DNA of 64,000 bases from Azospirillaceae bacterium. Its GTDB lineage: Bacteria > Pseudomonadota > Alphaproteobacteria > Azospirillales > Azospirillaceae. Below the pieces are notes generated by a model that saw only the letters and a program-made list of their open reading frames with translations, did no database searches and had not been told where the DNA came from. Shown here in pieces: positions 34,176-42,672 of the stretch. Positions within the stretch are counted from its first letter, which is position 1. Every line of letters starts with the position of its first letter. The DNA lies in the NCBI GenBank assembly GCA_028281465.1, contig JANQJV010000277.1, forward strand, positions 30,124 through 94,123, read 5' to 3'. Made by a program: the position numbers and the translations under genes.

Positions 34176-34484
34176 CTATCGCATTGGTCGCCCGATCGAA
34201 CCTGGCCAGCATCTTCGGCATTCAGAGGAGCCCGCCGCCGCCATGGCATCGCGACCCTGGAGATCGATGAGGGCCACGGCCTTCATGCCCGCCTCGGCAG
34301 CCGTCCTCGGCCCAGGGCGAAACTGGGCCATCAGCAATTCGTGCGCCGCGATGCTCAATGGTAGAACAAAATTCTCTCTATATCGTCTGATCATATAATC
34401 ATCGTCAACAGAAACGGTGTCCATAGGCAATGTGACAATCGCCACTTCCCATTTAGAGATTGACTCCGAACTGGGCATCCCCAT
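34176..34484 (-). CDS. Possible small protein of unknown function
   Basis: A ~102-residue frame, unlike its neighbours, reads as plausible protein with balanced composition (segments such as EVAIVTLPMDTVSVDDDYMI and ENFVLPLSIAAHELLMAQF). Two close ATG codons at 34484 and 34478 are possible; the second has an AGGATGGGG stretch just before it. No family was recognised and the C-terminal third is Ala/Arg-rich, which weakens the case. It would lie between the giant gene and the kinase gene, on the same strand as the giant gene. Confidence 0.2.
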   Translation of the reverse strand: MGMPSSESISKWEVAIVTLPMDTVSVDDDYMIRRYRENFVLPLSIAAHELLMAQFRPGPRTAAEAGMKAVALIDLQGRDAMAAAGSSECRRCWPGSIGRPMR

Positions 34485-35338
34485 CCTAGAAACACTCCGT
34501 AGAGAAGTCGAAGAACCGCGCCAGCACAAGACCTGCCCGGCCGGGCCCGGCCGGTGCCGAACCCGAGACGACCGGATTGAGTCGCGCTGACGTCTGTAGG
34601 TCTGAAATCCTACACATCCCGAGTCTCCTCGCCCCTCGCGAGCCCGACGGCCGTCTCCTGACGGTCGGCCATATGCCAGGCGAACGCCCAGGGAGGGCGC
34701 CAGGACCATCCTCTGCACCGTCTTCGTTGCCATCGTTCCGAGAAACCCGGCCGGCCGCCTGTACGCCCGCTTCCGACACCGCACCGGCCGGTTGCATCGG
34801 CTCCGAAGCGGACGGTCGGGGTGTGCCGCGTGGCTGGATCTTTGCAAGTCGGCCAGGCGCCTGCGCCGACTTTCCCAAATCACTTCTCTCGCCGGTCATC
34901 ACCCGTCTCCACATACATCGAAGAAGCCGTGGTTTTCCGGTGATCGGATGACGAACAGACCTTGCCCTCGCCCCAACTCCCGGCAATGGTTCGGATGCCG
35001 ATACTGGACTTGCTGTCGGTACAGTTGGTCGCAATGTCTCGGTCGAGCGTTGACACAGCGCCACCAGACGCGACCGCGTTTCCGGCCGACACGCCTCGGT
35101 TCAACAGCGGACGGTTCGCGTCACGCTGACACGCCCCTCCCGCACACCCAACCTCCATCCCTATCTCCAAGAATTGCCATTTGGACCGTAGATCAGCCAC
35201 CACAACGAATTCAACCCACGGAATTTTGACGATATACTGACAAATTTGCGATCTTTCATGTGGGCTTTGCCATGTATAGCAATATTCAACCCAATGGCCT
35301 CAATAAGTAATCACGTAAATACTTGACCAACAACAGAT

Positions 35339-35354
35339 ATATATGATCATATAT
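35339..35354. promoter_or_regulatory. 16-bp perfect palindrome upstream of the kinase gene
   Basis: ATATATGATCATATAT is a perfect palindrome about 110 bases before the kinase start, within an AT-rich stretch. It could be a regulator site, perhaps for autoregulation by the adjacent OmpR-type regulator, but AT-rich DNA makes such palindromes less surprising. Confidence 0.25.
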
Positions 35355-35463
35355 TGATATAACACTAAATTTATCTTGATAGCTCATTTAAATGCTTGCG
35401 CTCAATGACGAAGTAATCTATCATCACCAGTAGCTGGCAATCTTATTCTTGGGGGACGGACCG

Positions 35464-37701
35464 ATGGAGGTGCCAGACGTTCGCACGGTTCTGATTGTTC
35501 AACTCTTGGTCACGCTGCTCTTTGCCATACTCTTCGCCATCCAATGGCGCCAAGGTTTCGGAGGCCGGCCAGCGGGTCTGTGGGCGGCGGGGCATGCCGT
35601 GGCCACTTTGGGCCTCGTTTTCAACATACTCCGGGGGGTGTCGCTGCCAATCCCGATACCCGTCGAGATTCCGGCCAATGTTCTGCTTTTGTCAGGTGCG
35701 TTCCTGATCGTGCGAGGCATCTGGCTTGAAGCCGGCTTTCGCTTTCCCCGAAGCGTGGAGCTGTCGGCATTGGTCGCCAACATTGTCCTGTTCACGTGGT
35801 ACACGGTCGTCATGCCCGATGGCGGCATGCGAATACTCATCGGCGCCACCCAACTGGCGACGATTTTCCTATCCAGTGGGATTGTTCTATTGTTGGAAGG
35901 ACGGCCCTGGCGGCGCGGCGTCAGCCAACTTGCCGCCATTTGCCTGTCGGTGCTCGGTACGGCCCATTTGTCGAGAGTCGTCATGACACTGGTCAACGGT
36001 GCCACGGACACGCCAATTCCAGAATCAAACCAAGCCGGACCACTCCTCCTATTCGCGCTCATCAGCATCGCCGCGGACATTTCCTTGCTGTGGCTCCGGA
36101 TGGCGGCCTGGCGTCAGGATCTGATCGTCGAAATCGAACAGCGCCGCCGGTCCGAGGCGGCCGCCCATGAGGCAGCGCAAGCCAAGAGCCGTTTCTTTGC
36201 CAGCACGAGCCATGAAATCCGTACGCCCATGAATGCCATTATCGGCCTCACGCGCCTTTTGGCTCGGACTCCTTTGGACGAACGCCAACGTCTCCACGTC
36301 GACCGCATCTCAACCGCAGCCGGCATACTGCTGCGGTTGGTCGATGGAATGCTCGATTCCGCCCGCTTGGAAGCCGGGCGCGTCGCTGTCGAGACCGTGG
36401 ACTTTATCCTCGACGATATCCTGGATCAGGTGGCTGCCCTCTTTGCCGCCGACGCCGAGGTCAAAGGCTTGAGCTTCACCATGGCCTGCGACGAGGCGGT
36501 ACCAGCGAGCCTTTGCGGCGATCCCACCCGGCTCACCGAAATTCTGATCAATGTCGTCGGTAATGCGGTCAAATTCACCGCCAGCGGCAGCGTCGAGCTG
36601 GCTGTTGCGGTCGAACAGCAATCGGAGGATGGCATGACCCTCCGGTTCATCGTGCGCGACAGTGGTCCGGGCATCCCGTCCGACCGTATCGACACCATTT
36701 TTGAACCCTTCCAGCAGGCCGACAATACCATCTACCGCCAGTACGGTGGTACTGGATTGGGTCTCTCCATTTCGCGCCAGATTGCCCGGCTGATGGGCGG
36801 AGACATCAAAGTCGAAAGCACCATTGGCCGAGGCAGCTTGTTTTCCGTGCATCTTCCGTTCAGACAAGGACGGTCGGCTCCGCCCGCAGCCCATGCGCCG
36901 GCCATCCGGTTGGATGGCCGGCGCGTCCTGGTTGCCGACGACGATGAAACCAATCGTGAAGTCGCGCGCGAAATCCTTGAGCAGGCCGGTGCGCTGGTCG
37001 AAACCGCCACCGATGGCAGGGAAGCGGTTGCCAAAGCGCTGGCCCCCCGCTCCGGATTCGATGCGGTTCTGATGGACATCCGTATGCCCGATCTTGATGG
37101 TCTCACGGCTGCCACCCGAATCCGCGAACATCACAGCCCCCAGGAATTGCCGATCATTGCCGTCACCGCCCATGCCCTGGACGAGGAACGTCAGCGCTGC
37201 CTGGCTGCCGGCATGAATGATTTCATTACCAAACCCGTGGAGCCCGCTCTGCTCCTGGTTGCTCTCGCCCCGTGGGTTACGGCGCACGCCATCAACGCCC
37301 GGACGGACTCAGCAGGGCCGTCCGAACCATTGCTGGCGAGCGTCCTTCCCGGCGTCGACATCGCCGGAACCCTCAATCGATTTTCCGGAAATGCCACGAT
37401 CGTCCGTCGCCTGCTTGGCAGCTTTGCCGACCGCTGCAGGGAGTCAATGGAAACGCTTGATCGGTTGGGAATGGGAGAAACAGTGGACGGTGCCAAAGAC
37501 CAAATTCATCGCTTGCGGGGCGCCGCGGCCACCCTTGGTGCCATTGGTGTCGCCAATTGCGCGGCGCGGCTCGAATCGGCACTGACCCTGCATGATGTTG
37601 CCGCAGTCCGGGTCGAAGCGGTGGCACTGACGAACACGGTCCGAACCTTTATCAAAACGATGCCAACAACCGGTATTGACCCAGTCAGACCTGCGATTTA
37701 A
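35464..37701 (+). CDS. Hybrid membrane histidine kinase (HisKA-HATPase-REC-Hpt)
   Basis: Multi-step phosphorelay sensor kinase of 745 residues in the inner membrane. Residues ~8-210 hold about seven hydrophobic segments with no large periplasmic domain, so sensing is probably within the membrane. The H-box is FFASTSHEIRTPMNAIIGL with His250; the N-box is NVVGNAVKFT (~363-372), the G1 box DSGPGIP (~399-405), the F-box FEPFQQ and the G2 box GGTGLGLSI. A receiver domain has ADDD (491-494), the phospho-acceptor Asp538 in LMDIRMPDLDG and Lys590. A C-terminal Hpt domain carries IHRLRGAA with His682. The ATG at 35464 is preferred over the TTG 15 bases upstream because a GGGGGACGG ribosome-binding site precedes it. 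A response regulator follows 49 bases downstream. Control of the giant adhesin gene is an inference from position only. Confidence 0.93.
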   Translation: MEVPDVRTVLIVQLLVTLLFAILFAIQWRQGFGGRPAGLWAAGHAVATLGLVFNILRGVSLPIPIPVEIPANVLLLSGAFLIVRGIWLEAGFRFPRSVELSALVANIVLFTWYTVVMPDGGMRILIGATQLATIFLSSGIVLLLEGRPWRRGVSQLAAICLSVLGTAHLSRVVMTLVNGATDTPIPESNQAGPLLLFALISIAADISLLWLRMAAWRQDLIVEIEQRRRSEAAAHEAAQAKSRFFASTSHEIRTPMNAIIGLTRLLARTPLDERQRLHVDRISTAAGILLRLVDGMLDSARLEAGRVAVETVDFILDDILDQVAALFAADAEVKGLSFTMACDEAVPASLCGDPTRLTEILINVVGNAVKFTASGSVELAVAVEQQSEDGMTLRFIVRDSGPGIPSDRIDTIFEPFQQADNTIYRQYGGTGLGLSISRQIARLMGGDIKVESTIGRGSLFSVHLPFRQGRSAPPAAHAPAIRLDGRRVLVADDDETNREVAREILEQAGALVETATDGREAVAKALAPRSGFDAVLMDIRMPDLDGLTAATRIREHHSPQELPIIAVTAHALDEERQRCLAAGMNDFITKPVEPALLLVALAPWVTAHAINARTDSAGPSEPLLASVLPGVDIAGTLNRFSGNATIVRRLLGSFADRCRESMETLDRLGMGETVDGAKDQIHRLRGAAATLGAIGVANCAARLESALTLHDVAAVRVEAVALTNTVRTFIKTMPTTGIDPVRPAI

Positions 37702-37750
37702 TGTGCAATAGTGTCTAATTCTTAAGACCCAAAGCTAGGTCAACAGGTCT

Positions 37751-38476
37751 ATGGAATCTGTGATGTCCTATTTTGACGAAAAGATATCTTCTATTCGGGC
37801 GATTCTAGTTGAAGATGACAATGAGCTACGAGAATCTCTCATCCAGACATTATCCGAACTGGGCGTGGAGACTATTGGTGCGGATCGCGCCGCCGATTTT
37901 TACCAGAAATTGTTTGTCGGTAAATTTGACGTTGCGATTATCGATATTGGCCTACCGGACGGCGACGGACTTTCCATCGTTCGCTTTCTATCTGAGCGCA
38001 CCGAAATCGGTTTGATCATTCTCACCGTTGCGGGAGAGGATGAAGACCGGATCCGCGGCTTCGTTTCCGGTGCCGACCTTTACTTCGTAAAGCCGGTCAA
38101 CTGCCAGGAGCTTGCCGCCGCAGCGGCCCGCCTGACCCAACGACGCCGGCTCGCCCAAGTGGACCCTGTCGCTCTTCCTTGGATCATGCGACGAAAGGAA
38201 TGGCAGCTGAAGGCGCCGTCTGGCATCGTCGTTACGCTGACCACCAGGGAAATGGAATTTCTACACTGTCTTGGCACCAAGAGCGGTGAAGCTGTCTCCC
38301 GAACCGATCTCCTCGCGCATTTGAAATACGGCCAGGACACGACCGATTCTCGCAGCCTGGATGCACTGGTCCGTCGCCTGCGCATCAAATCGGAGCCGCT
38401 GCTTGGGCATCCTTTACCCGTGCGCACCATCTACGGTTTTGGCTATCTGTTTTCCGAGCCCCTCATCATCGAGTGA
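37751..38476 (+). CDS. OmpR-type response regulator
   Basis: Two-domain transcription factor of 241 residues. The receiver domain (residues ~16-125) has the acidic pair in VEDDNE (~20-25), phospho-acceptor Asp65 in IIDIGLPDGDG, Thr92 and Lys114 in FVKPV. The C-terminal winged helix (~145-238) shows LTTREMEFLHCL, a recognition region SRSLDALVRRLRIK and the terminal hairpin TIYGFGYLF typical of OmpR/PhoB. It lies 49 bases behind the hybrid kinase and is most likely its partner, receiving phosphate from the Hpt His. Spacing and shared strand suggest one transcript. Targets are unknown; the divergent giant gene is a candidate. Confidence 0.9.
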   Translation: MESVMSYFDEKISSIRAILVEDDNELRESLIQTLSELGVETIGADRAADFYQKLFVGKFDVAIIDIGLPDGDGLSIVRFLSERTEIGLIILTVAGEDEDRIRGFVSGADLYFVKPVNCQELAAAAARLTQRRRLAQVDPVALPWIMRRKEWQLKAPSGIVVTLTTREMEFLHCLGTKSGEAVSRTDLLAHLKYGQDTTDSRSLDALVRRLRIKSEPLLGHPLPVRTIYGFGYLFSEPLIIE

Positions 38477-38628
38477 CGGCGCTGACGGTGTTGCGCCGCT
38501 TTGTCGAGGCTGATCCGCCACCAACAGGGGCCTGAGGCGGTGGGGCGTGCCGCGGCGGCGTTGCCGATCCCATCGTCGGCCGGTCCCTTGTCACGACAAC
38601 CGAAGGGGGTCCCCTCGCCGCCCCCGCC

Positions 38629-39594
38629 TCATCCCGACACAGGCATCGTCATCACGCACAACAGCTCGAACAGGACGGACACGCCGAGCCAAGCGGTGGT
38701 ACCGGCGGGGTCGAAGGGCGGGGAGACCTCGACCACGTCGGCACCGATAATGTTCAGGCCAGCCAGGCGACGCACCAGACGCAACGCCTCCGCCGAGGTC
38801 GGGCCGCCGACTTCCGGTGTGCCGGTGCCAGGGGCGAAGGCCGGGTCGACGAAATCGATGTCGAAGGACACGTAGACCGGATCCGTGCCGATGACGGTTC
38901 GGGCCTCGGCCATGACATCGGCGCCACCGCGCTCGGCCAGGGCTTCCATGTCGATCATGGTGACGCCGTGGCTGCGGCCGAAGTCCCGGTCCTCCGCGTC
39001 ATAGGCTGTGCCGCGCAAGCCAATCTGCACGGTCCGGCGTGGGTCGAGCACGCCTTCCTCGATGGCGCGACGGAAGGGGGTGCCGTGGGTGTACTGGCTG
39101 CCACCGAAATAGCTGCGGTACAGATCGCTGTGGCTGTCGAACTGGATCATGCCCGGCGGCCGACCGCCGTCGCCCAGCGCACGCAGGATCGGCAGAGTGC
39201 ACAGGTGGTCGCCGCCGGCGGTCAAAGGCCGAATGCCGTGGCCACGCACGCTGCGATAAAAGCGGGCAAAGCGGTCCAATGTGTCCAGAATATCCGCTGG
39301 GTTCGGTCCAACGTCGCCCAGATCCGCGCAGCGCGCCGCCTCAAAGGGACGGTGCCTGGTCTGCCCATGCTGCGAACGGATCATGGTCGACAGGTCGCGC
39401 AACTGGCGCGGCCCGTGCCGCGCGCCCGGACGGTTGGTGGTGCCGGCATCCCAGGGTGCGCCGATCAACCCGACCTCCACCTCTCCGATGCGCGGGTGGT
39501 CGAGCGGTACATGGGGCAGGCGCATGAAACTGGGCACGCCGGCAAAGCGCGGCAGCGTCAGCCCGGAAACTGGTCGAAAAAAGGTATCATCCAT
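38629..39594 (-). CDS. Agmatinase/arginase-family ureohydrolase
   Basis: Binuclear-metal hydrolase of 321 residues that would release urea from a guanidino substrate. The metal ligands of the family are all in place: His130 in GGDH, Asp153/His155/Asp157 in FDSHSD, and Asp245/Asp247 in SFDIDFVDP, followed by AFAPGTGTPEVGG. The segment YTHGTPFRRAIEEG (~168-181) is agmatinase-like. Substrate cannot be fixed: agmatine, guanidinobutyrate, guanidinopropionate and guanidine enzymes share these motifs. The ATG at 39594 fits the usual family length; longer frames upstream run into the decayed regulator gene. It shares a strand with that regulator remnant and lies divergent to an amidohydrolase, which suggests a degradation locus for a guanidino or ureido compound. 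Confidence 0.88.
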   Translation of the reverse strand: MDDTFFRPVSGLTLPRFAGVPSFMRLPHVPLDHPRIGEVEVGLIGAPWDAGTTNRPGARHGPRQLRDLSTMIRSQHGQTRHRPFEAARCADLGDVGPNPADILDTLDRFARFYRSVRGHGIRPLTAGGDHLCTLPILRALGDGGRPPGMIQFDSHSDLYRSYFGGSQYTHGTPFRRAIEEGVLDPRRTVQIGLRGTAYDAEDRDFGRSHGVTMIDMEALAERGGADVMAEARTVIGTDPVYVSFDIDFVDPAFAPGTGTPEVGGPTSAEALRLVRRLAGLNIIGADVVEVSPPFDPAGTTAWLGVSVLFELLCVMTMPVSG

Positions 39595-39699
39595 CGGTGT
39601 ATCGGGGTCATGTGCAGAGTGCCGGGTCCGCCATCGAAGGCCCCAGCCTGTCGTTGGCCATAGAAGCACAGGCCCCAACCGCTCGCCAAGGAATCCAGC

Positions 39700-40040
39700 C
39701 GGCGGCCCCTCCGTGGCTGTGTCTTCCGGAACGGCGAGCGCCCAAAGCAGGCTCACATTGAGTATGCATTTCCAGCATGACAAGGTCACGGAATTCAGCT
39801 TGGTTCCGGGGCGGTACCCGAAAGCCACGGCAGGTTTCCTGCATCACCAACTGGTCGACGGCCAGGCGCGACAACGCCTCGCGTAACGGGCTGGCACCCA
39901 TGCCGTCGCGCGTCTGCAGCGCGGCGAAGCGCGGCCGGCACCCCGGCGGCAGCGCGCTTATGATGATATCTTCCCGCACCTACGCGAACGCCGCTTCGCC
40001 CAGGGTCGCCGGGTCGGACGGGCAAGTGGCGGGCCGAGAC
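39700..40040 (-). pseudogene. Decayed GntR-family regulator
   Basis: Leftward DNA encodes a clear GntR winged-helix N-terminus: ATLGEAAFA, then a TAG stop (39982-39980) where an aromatic residue is expected, then VREDIIISALPPG, GMGASPLREALSRLAVDQLV and RGFRVPP...FRDLV. After about position 39740 the similarity to an FCD-type effector domain fades and no frame restores it, so the gene is interrupted by a nonsense codon and is also truncated or frameshifted. It lies directly upstream of the ureohydrolase on the same strand and divergent to the amidohydrolase, the normal place for a local repressor of both. Confidence 0.75.
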
Positions 40041-40098
40041 CTGGCGGCGGTTCGGTTGGTGGCGAGCCGCTTTTTTTTGGTATCGATGAACCGATCTC

Positions 40099-40126
40099 TT
40101 GTCGATAGTCTCACGACTGTCGACAA
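40099..40126. promoter_or_regulatory. GntR-operator-like inverted repeat
   Basis: TTGTCGATAGTC and GACTGTCGACAA are inverted copies (11 of 12 positions match) around a 4-base TCAC centre. The half-sites contain TTGTCGA, similar to the TTGTnnACAA operators of FCD-type GntR regulators. It sits 37 bases before the amidohydrolase start and just outside the decayed GntR gene, so it may be the orphaned operator of that regulator. Confidence 0.5.
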
Positions 40127-40162
40127 TTCACGTCTCGCCCGAGCCCAGGAGCCCATAGACCC

Positions 40163-41593
40163 ATGACCGCCCCCCGCATCGACACCGTCATCACCGGCGG
40201 CACCGTGGTCAGCGAGACCGCGAGCCTGGAGGCCGCCGTGGCCATCGACGGTGGCCGTATCGTTGCCGTCGGCGACCCGGCCCTGATGCCCTCGGCGCGT
40301 GAGATCATCGATGCCACCGACAAGATGGTGTTGCCCGGAATCATCGACGTGCACGTGCATTTCCGCGAACCGGGTATGACGCACAAGGAGGACTGGGAAA
40401 CCGGCAGCCGTGCCGCGGCGGCCGGCGGCGTGACCACCGTATTCGAGATGCCGAACACCGACCCGCCGGTCGACACGGTGGAACACTTCCAGCTCAAGAA
40501 GGACATCGCCGAGCGGAAGTCCCTAGTGGATTTCGGCCTCTATGGCCTATTGAGCGAGCAGGCGCTTCCGCATCTCGCTGCCCTGGCCGAAGCAGGCGTG
40601 TGCGGCTACAAGCTGTTCCTGGGCAATACAACGGGCAACCTGCCCTGTCCCAGCGACGGCGCGGTGCTTGAAGGCTTCGAGATCATCGCAGGTCTTGGGC
40701 TGCGCTGCTCGATCCACGCCGAGAACGCGCCGATCCTATTCTGGCGCGAGAACAAGTTGATCGCGGCCGGACGCACCGATGCGCTCGCCCATCTGGCCGC
40801 GCGCACCGATGTGGTCGCGCTGGAGGCGTTGTGCCGGTCCTGCGTGTTGGCCGACTGGACGGGTGCCCGCATCCACATCGTGCACGAGAGCTGTGCCGGC
40901 AGCCTACCCTACATCCGCTTCTTCAAGGACAAGGGTGTGGATCTGACTGTGGAGACCCTCCCGCAGTACCTGTATCTGGACGTCGAGATGATGCTTGAGC
41001 CGGGCGGTGAGATGATGCGCATGAACCCGCCGGTGCGGCAGAAATCGCACCAAGCGGCCTTGTGGGCCGCCTTGACCGACGGCACCATCGACATGATCTC
41101 GACCGACCATGCTCCGCATGCGCCGGAGGAGAAGGCGGGCAACCGCATCTGGGACATCGCGTGCGGCATGGTCGGTGTGGAGACGTCGGTACCTCTCATG
41201 CTGACCGCGGTGGCGCAAGGCCGCCTCAGCCTCGCCAACTATGTCCGCGCTGCCTGCGCTGCTCCGGCCCGAGCGTTCGGCCTGTACGGACGCAAAGGCG
41301 TGTTGCAGCCGGGAGCGGATGCTGATGTGGTGATCGTGGATCTGAACAAGACGGCGACACTCAGTGCCGATCGGCTGCACTCGCGCGGTAAAGCCTTCCC
41401 TTATGAAGGCATGACAGTGCGCGGCCTGCCGGTCCGCACGCTGGTGCGCGGCCGTACGGTGGCCGTGGATGGGGTCGCCGTCGGCGAACCGGGCTGGGGA
41501 CAGATGGTGCGCCCCAAGATGACCCCGCCGACACCGCGCAACCGCAACACCACCACGCAAGCGATTCTCACCGCGGACCGGCGCCCGTGGTGA
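40163..41593 (+). CDS. Dihydroorotase/allantoinase-type cyclic amidohydrolase
   Basis: Zinc-type amidohydrolase of 476 residues that would open a cyclic amide ring (dihydroorotate, allantoin, hydantoin or similar). Seen: the DVHVHFREPG signature with His64 and His66, carbamylated-lysine candidate Lys150 in CGYKLFLG, His185 in SIHAEN, His241 in IHIVHES and Asp315 in STDHAPH. The stretch ETLPQYL carries Gln where many relatives have His (PHYL/PHHL). An AGGAG lies 11 bases before the ATG. The C-terminal ~25 residues are Pro/Thr/Arg-rich and probably disordered. Because the neighbours are a ureohydrolase and not pyrimidine genes, a catabolic (allantoinase- or hydantoinase-like) role is more likely than pyrimidine synthesis; this is inference. 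An inverted-repeat operator lies just upstream. Confidence 0.85.
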   Translation: MTAPRIDTVITGGTVVSETASLEAAVAIDGGRIVAVGDPALMPSAREIIDATDKMVLPGIIDVHVHFREPGMTHKEDWETGSRAAAAGGVTTVFEMPNTDPPVDTVEHFQLKKDIAERKSLVDFGLYGLLSEQALPHLAALAEAGVCGYKLFLGNTTGNLPCPSDGAVLEGFEIIAGLGLRCSIHAENAPILFWRENKLIAAGRTDALAHLAARTDVVALEALCRSCVLADWTGARIHIVHESCAGSLPYIRFFKDKGVDLTVETLPQYLYLDVEMMLEPGGEMMRMNPPVRQKSHQAALWAALTDGTIDMISTDHAPHAPEEKAGNRIWDIACGMVGVETSVPLMLTAVAQGRLSLANYVRAACAAPARAFGLYGRKGVLQPGADADVVIVDLNKTATLSADRLHSRGKAFPYEGMTVRGLPVRTLVRGRTVAVDGVAVGEPGWGQMVRPKMTPPTPRNRNTTTQAILTADRRPW

Positions 41594-41628
41594 CCGACAG
41601 CGACGCCCAGCCGCCGTCCACGGCAGCG

Positions 41629-42567
41629 CTAGATCATGGTGGCGGGGCTGTCCATTGCGGACCGGCGGGCCGCAACACCCCGTAGGTCCATGTCGAACAG
41701 CGTGTCGGCGCCAAGCGACCAGCGGCGCGTCGGCGGGCGCAGGGCTTGATCCAGCCGGTCGATCGGCGGTAGGGCCAACGCCGGCCGGCCGGAACCGATC
41801 AGCAGCGGCGCCACGCTGAGCTGCAGGCGGTCGAGCCGACCGGCGGCCAGAAACCGCGACACCGTACCACCGCCACCTTCGATGAGCAGCCGGGTCAGGC
41901 CGCGGGCGGCCAGAACCTGGAGGATGTCGGCCGGGGCGAAGCCGTCCGGCCCGGCCGGCACGGCCAGCGTTTCGGCGCAGGCGGACAGGTGGCCGGCCGT
42001 GCTGCCAGCACGCAGCACCAGGGTCGGCGCCGCCGTGTCGGTCAGCACCGGACTGTCGGCCGGTAGCCGGCCGCGTGGGTCGACGACCACGCGCACCGGA
42101 TTGGCACCGACGACCCGACGTACGGTCAAGCGCGGCCGGTCGAGACAAGCGGTCTCGGCCCCGACCAGTACTGCCTCGACGAGCGCGCGCAGCCGGTGCA
42201 GGTGGTCCAGGCTCTCCGGTCCGCCGATGACGTGCGAGTGGCCGCCAGCGGTGGCGATGTGCCCGTCCAGACTTTGACCCATGTGGGCCAGCACCAGGCC
42301 GTGGGGTGTGGCGGCCGGCAGCAGTGGCAGCATCATGGCGAACAAATCGGCCACCGCCGGCATGACGCGCGCGGACACGGCGACCAGCTTGCCGGCTGGA
42401 GCATCGATCATCAGATCGGCCTCCCTTGCCCCGCCCGTGTGCTTTGGTTCAAACCCGCTACCGGACCAATACCAAGCGCCGTCCAGGCTCGACCCATCGG
42501 CCGTGTCCGGGTTGAGACCACTGCGGAGCAAGGCCCATGCCGCCGTAACCATGGCACTGCCAACCAT
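41629..42567 (-). CDS. RibD C-terminal-type reductase with N-terminal extension
   Basis: DHFR-fold NAD(P)H-dependent reductase of 312 residues. After an extra ~95-residue N-terminal part of unknown role (containing GAWYWSGSGFEP), the RibD C-terminal domain shows HMGQSLDGHIAT, VIGGPESLDHLHRLRALVEA, VLVGAETACLDRPRLTVRR, NPVRVVVDPRGRLP and LLIEGGGGTVSRFLAAGRLD. There is no RibD deaminase domain, so it is a stand-alone reductase and not a full riboflavin enzyme. The ATG at 42567 has a strong GGGAGGAAGG ribosome-binding site; the frame stays open far upstream but that part overlaps the divergent protease gene and is not used. It converges on the amidohydrolase with only 35 bases between them. The substrate is unknown. 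Confidence 0.82.
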   Translation of the reverse strand: MVGSAMVTAAWALLRSGLNPDTADGSSLDGAWYWSGSGFEPKHTGGAREADLMIDAPAGKLVAVSARVMPAVADLFAMMLPLLPAATPHGLVLAHMGQSLDGHIATAGGHSHVIGGPESLDHLHRLRALVEAVLVGAETACLDRPRLTVRRVVGANPVRVVVDPRGRLPADSPVLTDTAAPTLVLRAGSTAGHLSACAETLAVPAGPDGFAPADILQVLAARGLTRLLIEGGGGTVSRFLAAGRLDRLQLSVAPLLIGSGRPALALPPIDRLDQALRPPTRRWSLGADTLFDMDLRGVAARRSAMDSPATMI

Positions 42568-42672
42568 GCGTTCCTTCCTCCCGTGTCGACGGCGGCGCTT
42601 GCGCACGCCGGCCCGATGCCGCACAACCGGCCAGGCGGGCGGGCGTGGGGCACAGCATAGGGCAGGCAGAGC

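Larger units (their letters stand above)
33909..35463. other. Long divergent intergenic control region
   Basis: About 1.55 kb separates the giant gene (leftward) from the histidine kinase (rightward). The parts at 34020-34160 and 35200-35440 are clearly AT-rich against a GC-rich background; the middle (34500-35150) is GC-rich. Several open frames of 60-230 codons exist here, but none gave a recognisable protein. A leftward frame ending at 34176, possibly starting at 34484 or 34478, is the most protein-like and may be an unrecognised small gene. Confidence 0.6.

Noticed and set aside
36310..37287. 325-codon minus-strand frame inside the kinase gene
   Set aside because: Antisense shadow of the HATPase and receiver domains, with no motif of its own.
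38480..38501. CGGCGC/GCGCCG stem after the response regulator, considered as a terminator
   Set aside because: The stem is only 6 bp and is followed by a weak, interrupted T stretch.
40904..42148. 414-codon minus-strand frame across the amidohydrolase and RibD-like genes
   Set aside because: Arg/Pro/Ala-rich shadow of two well-supported genes in other frames.
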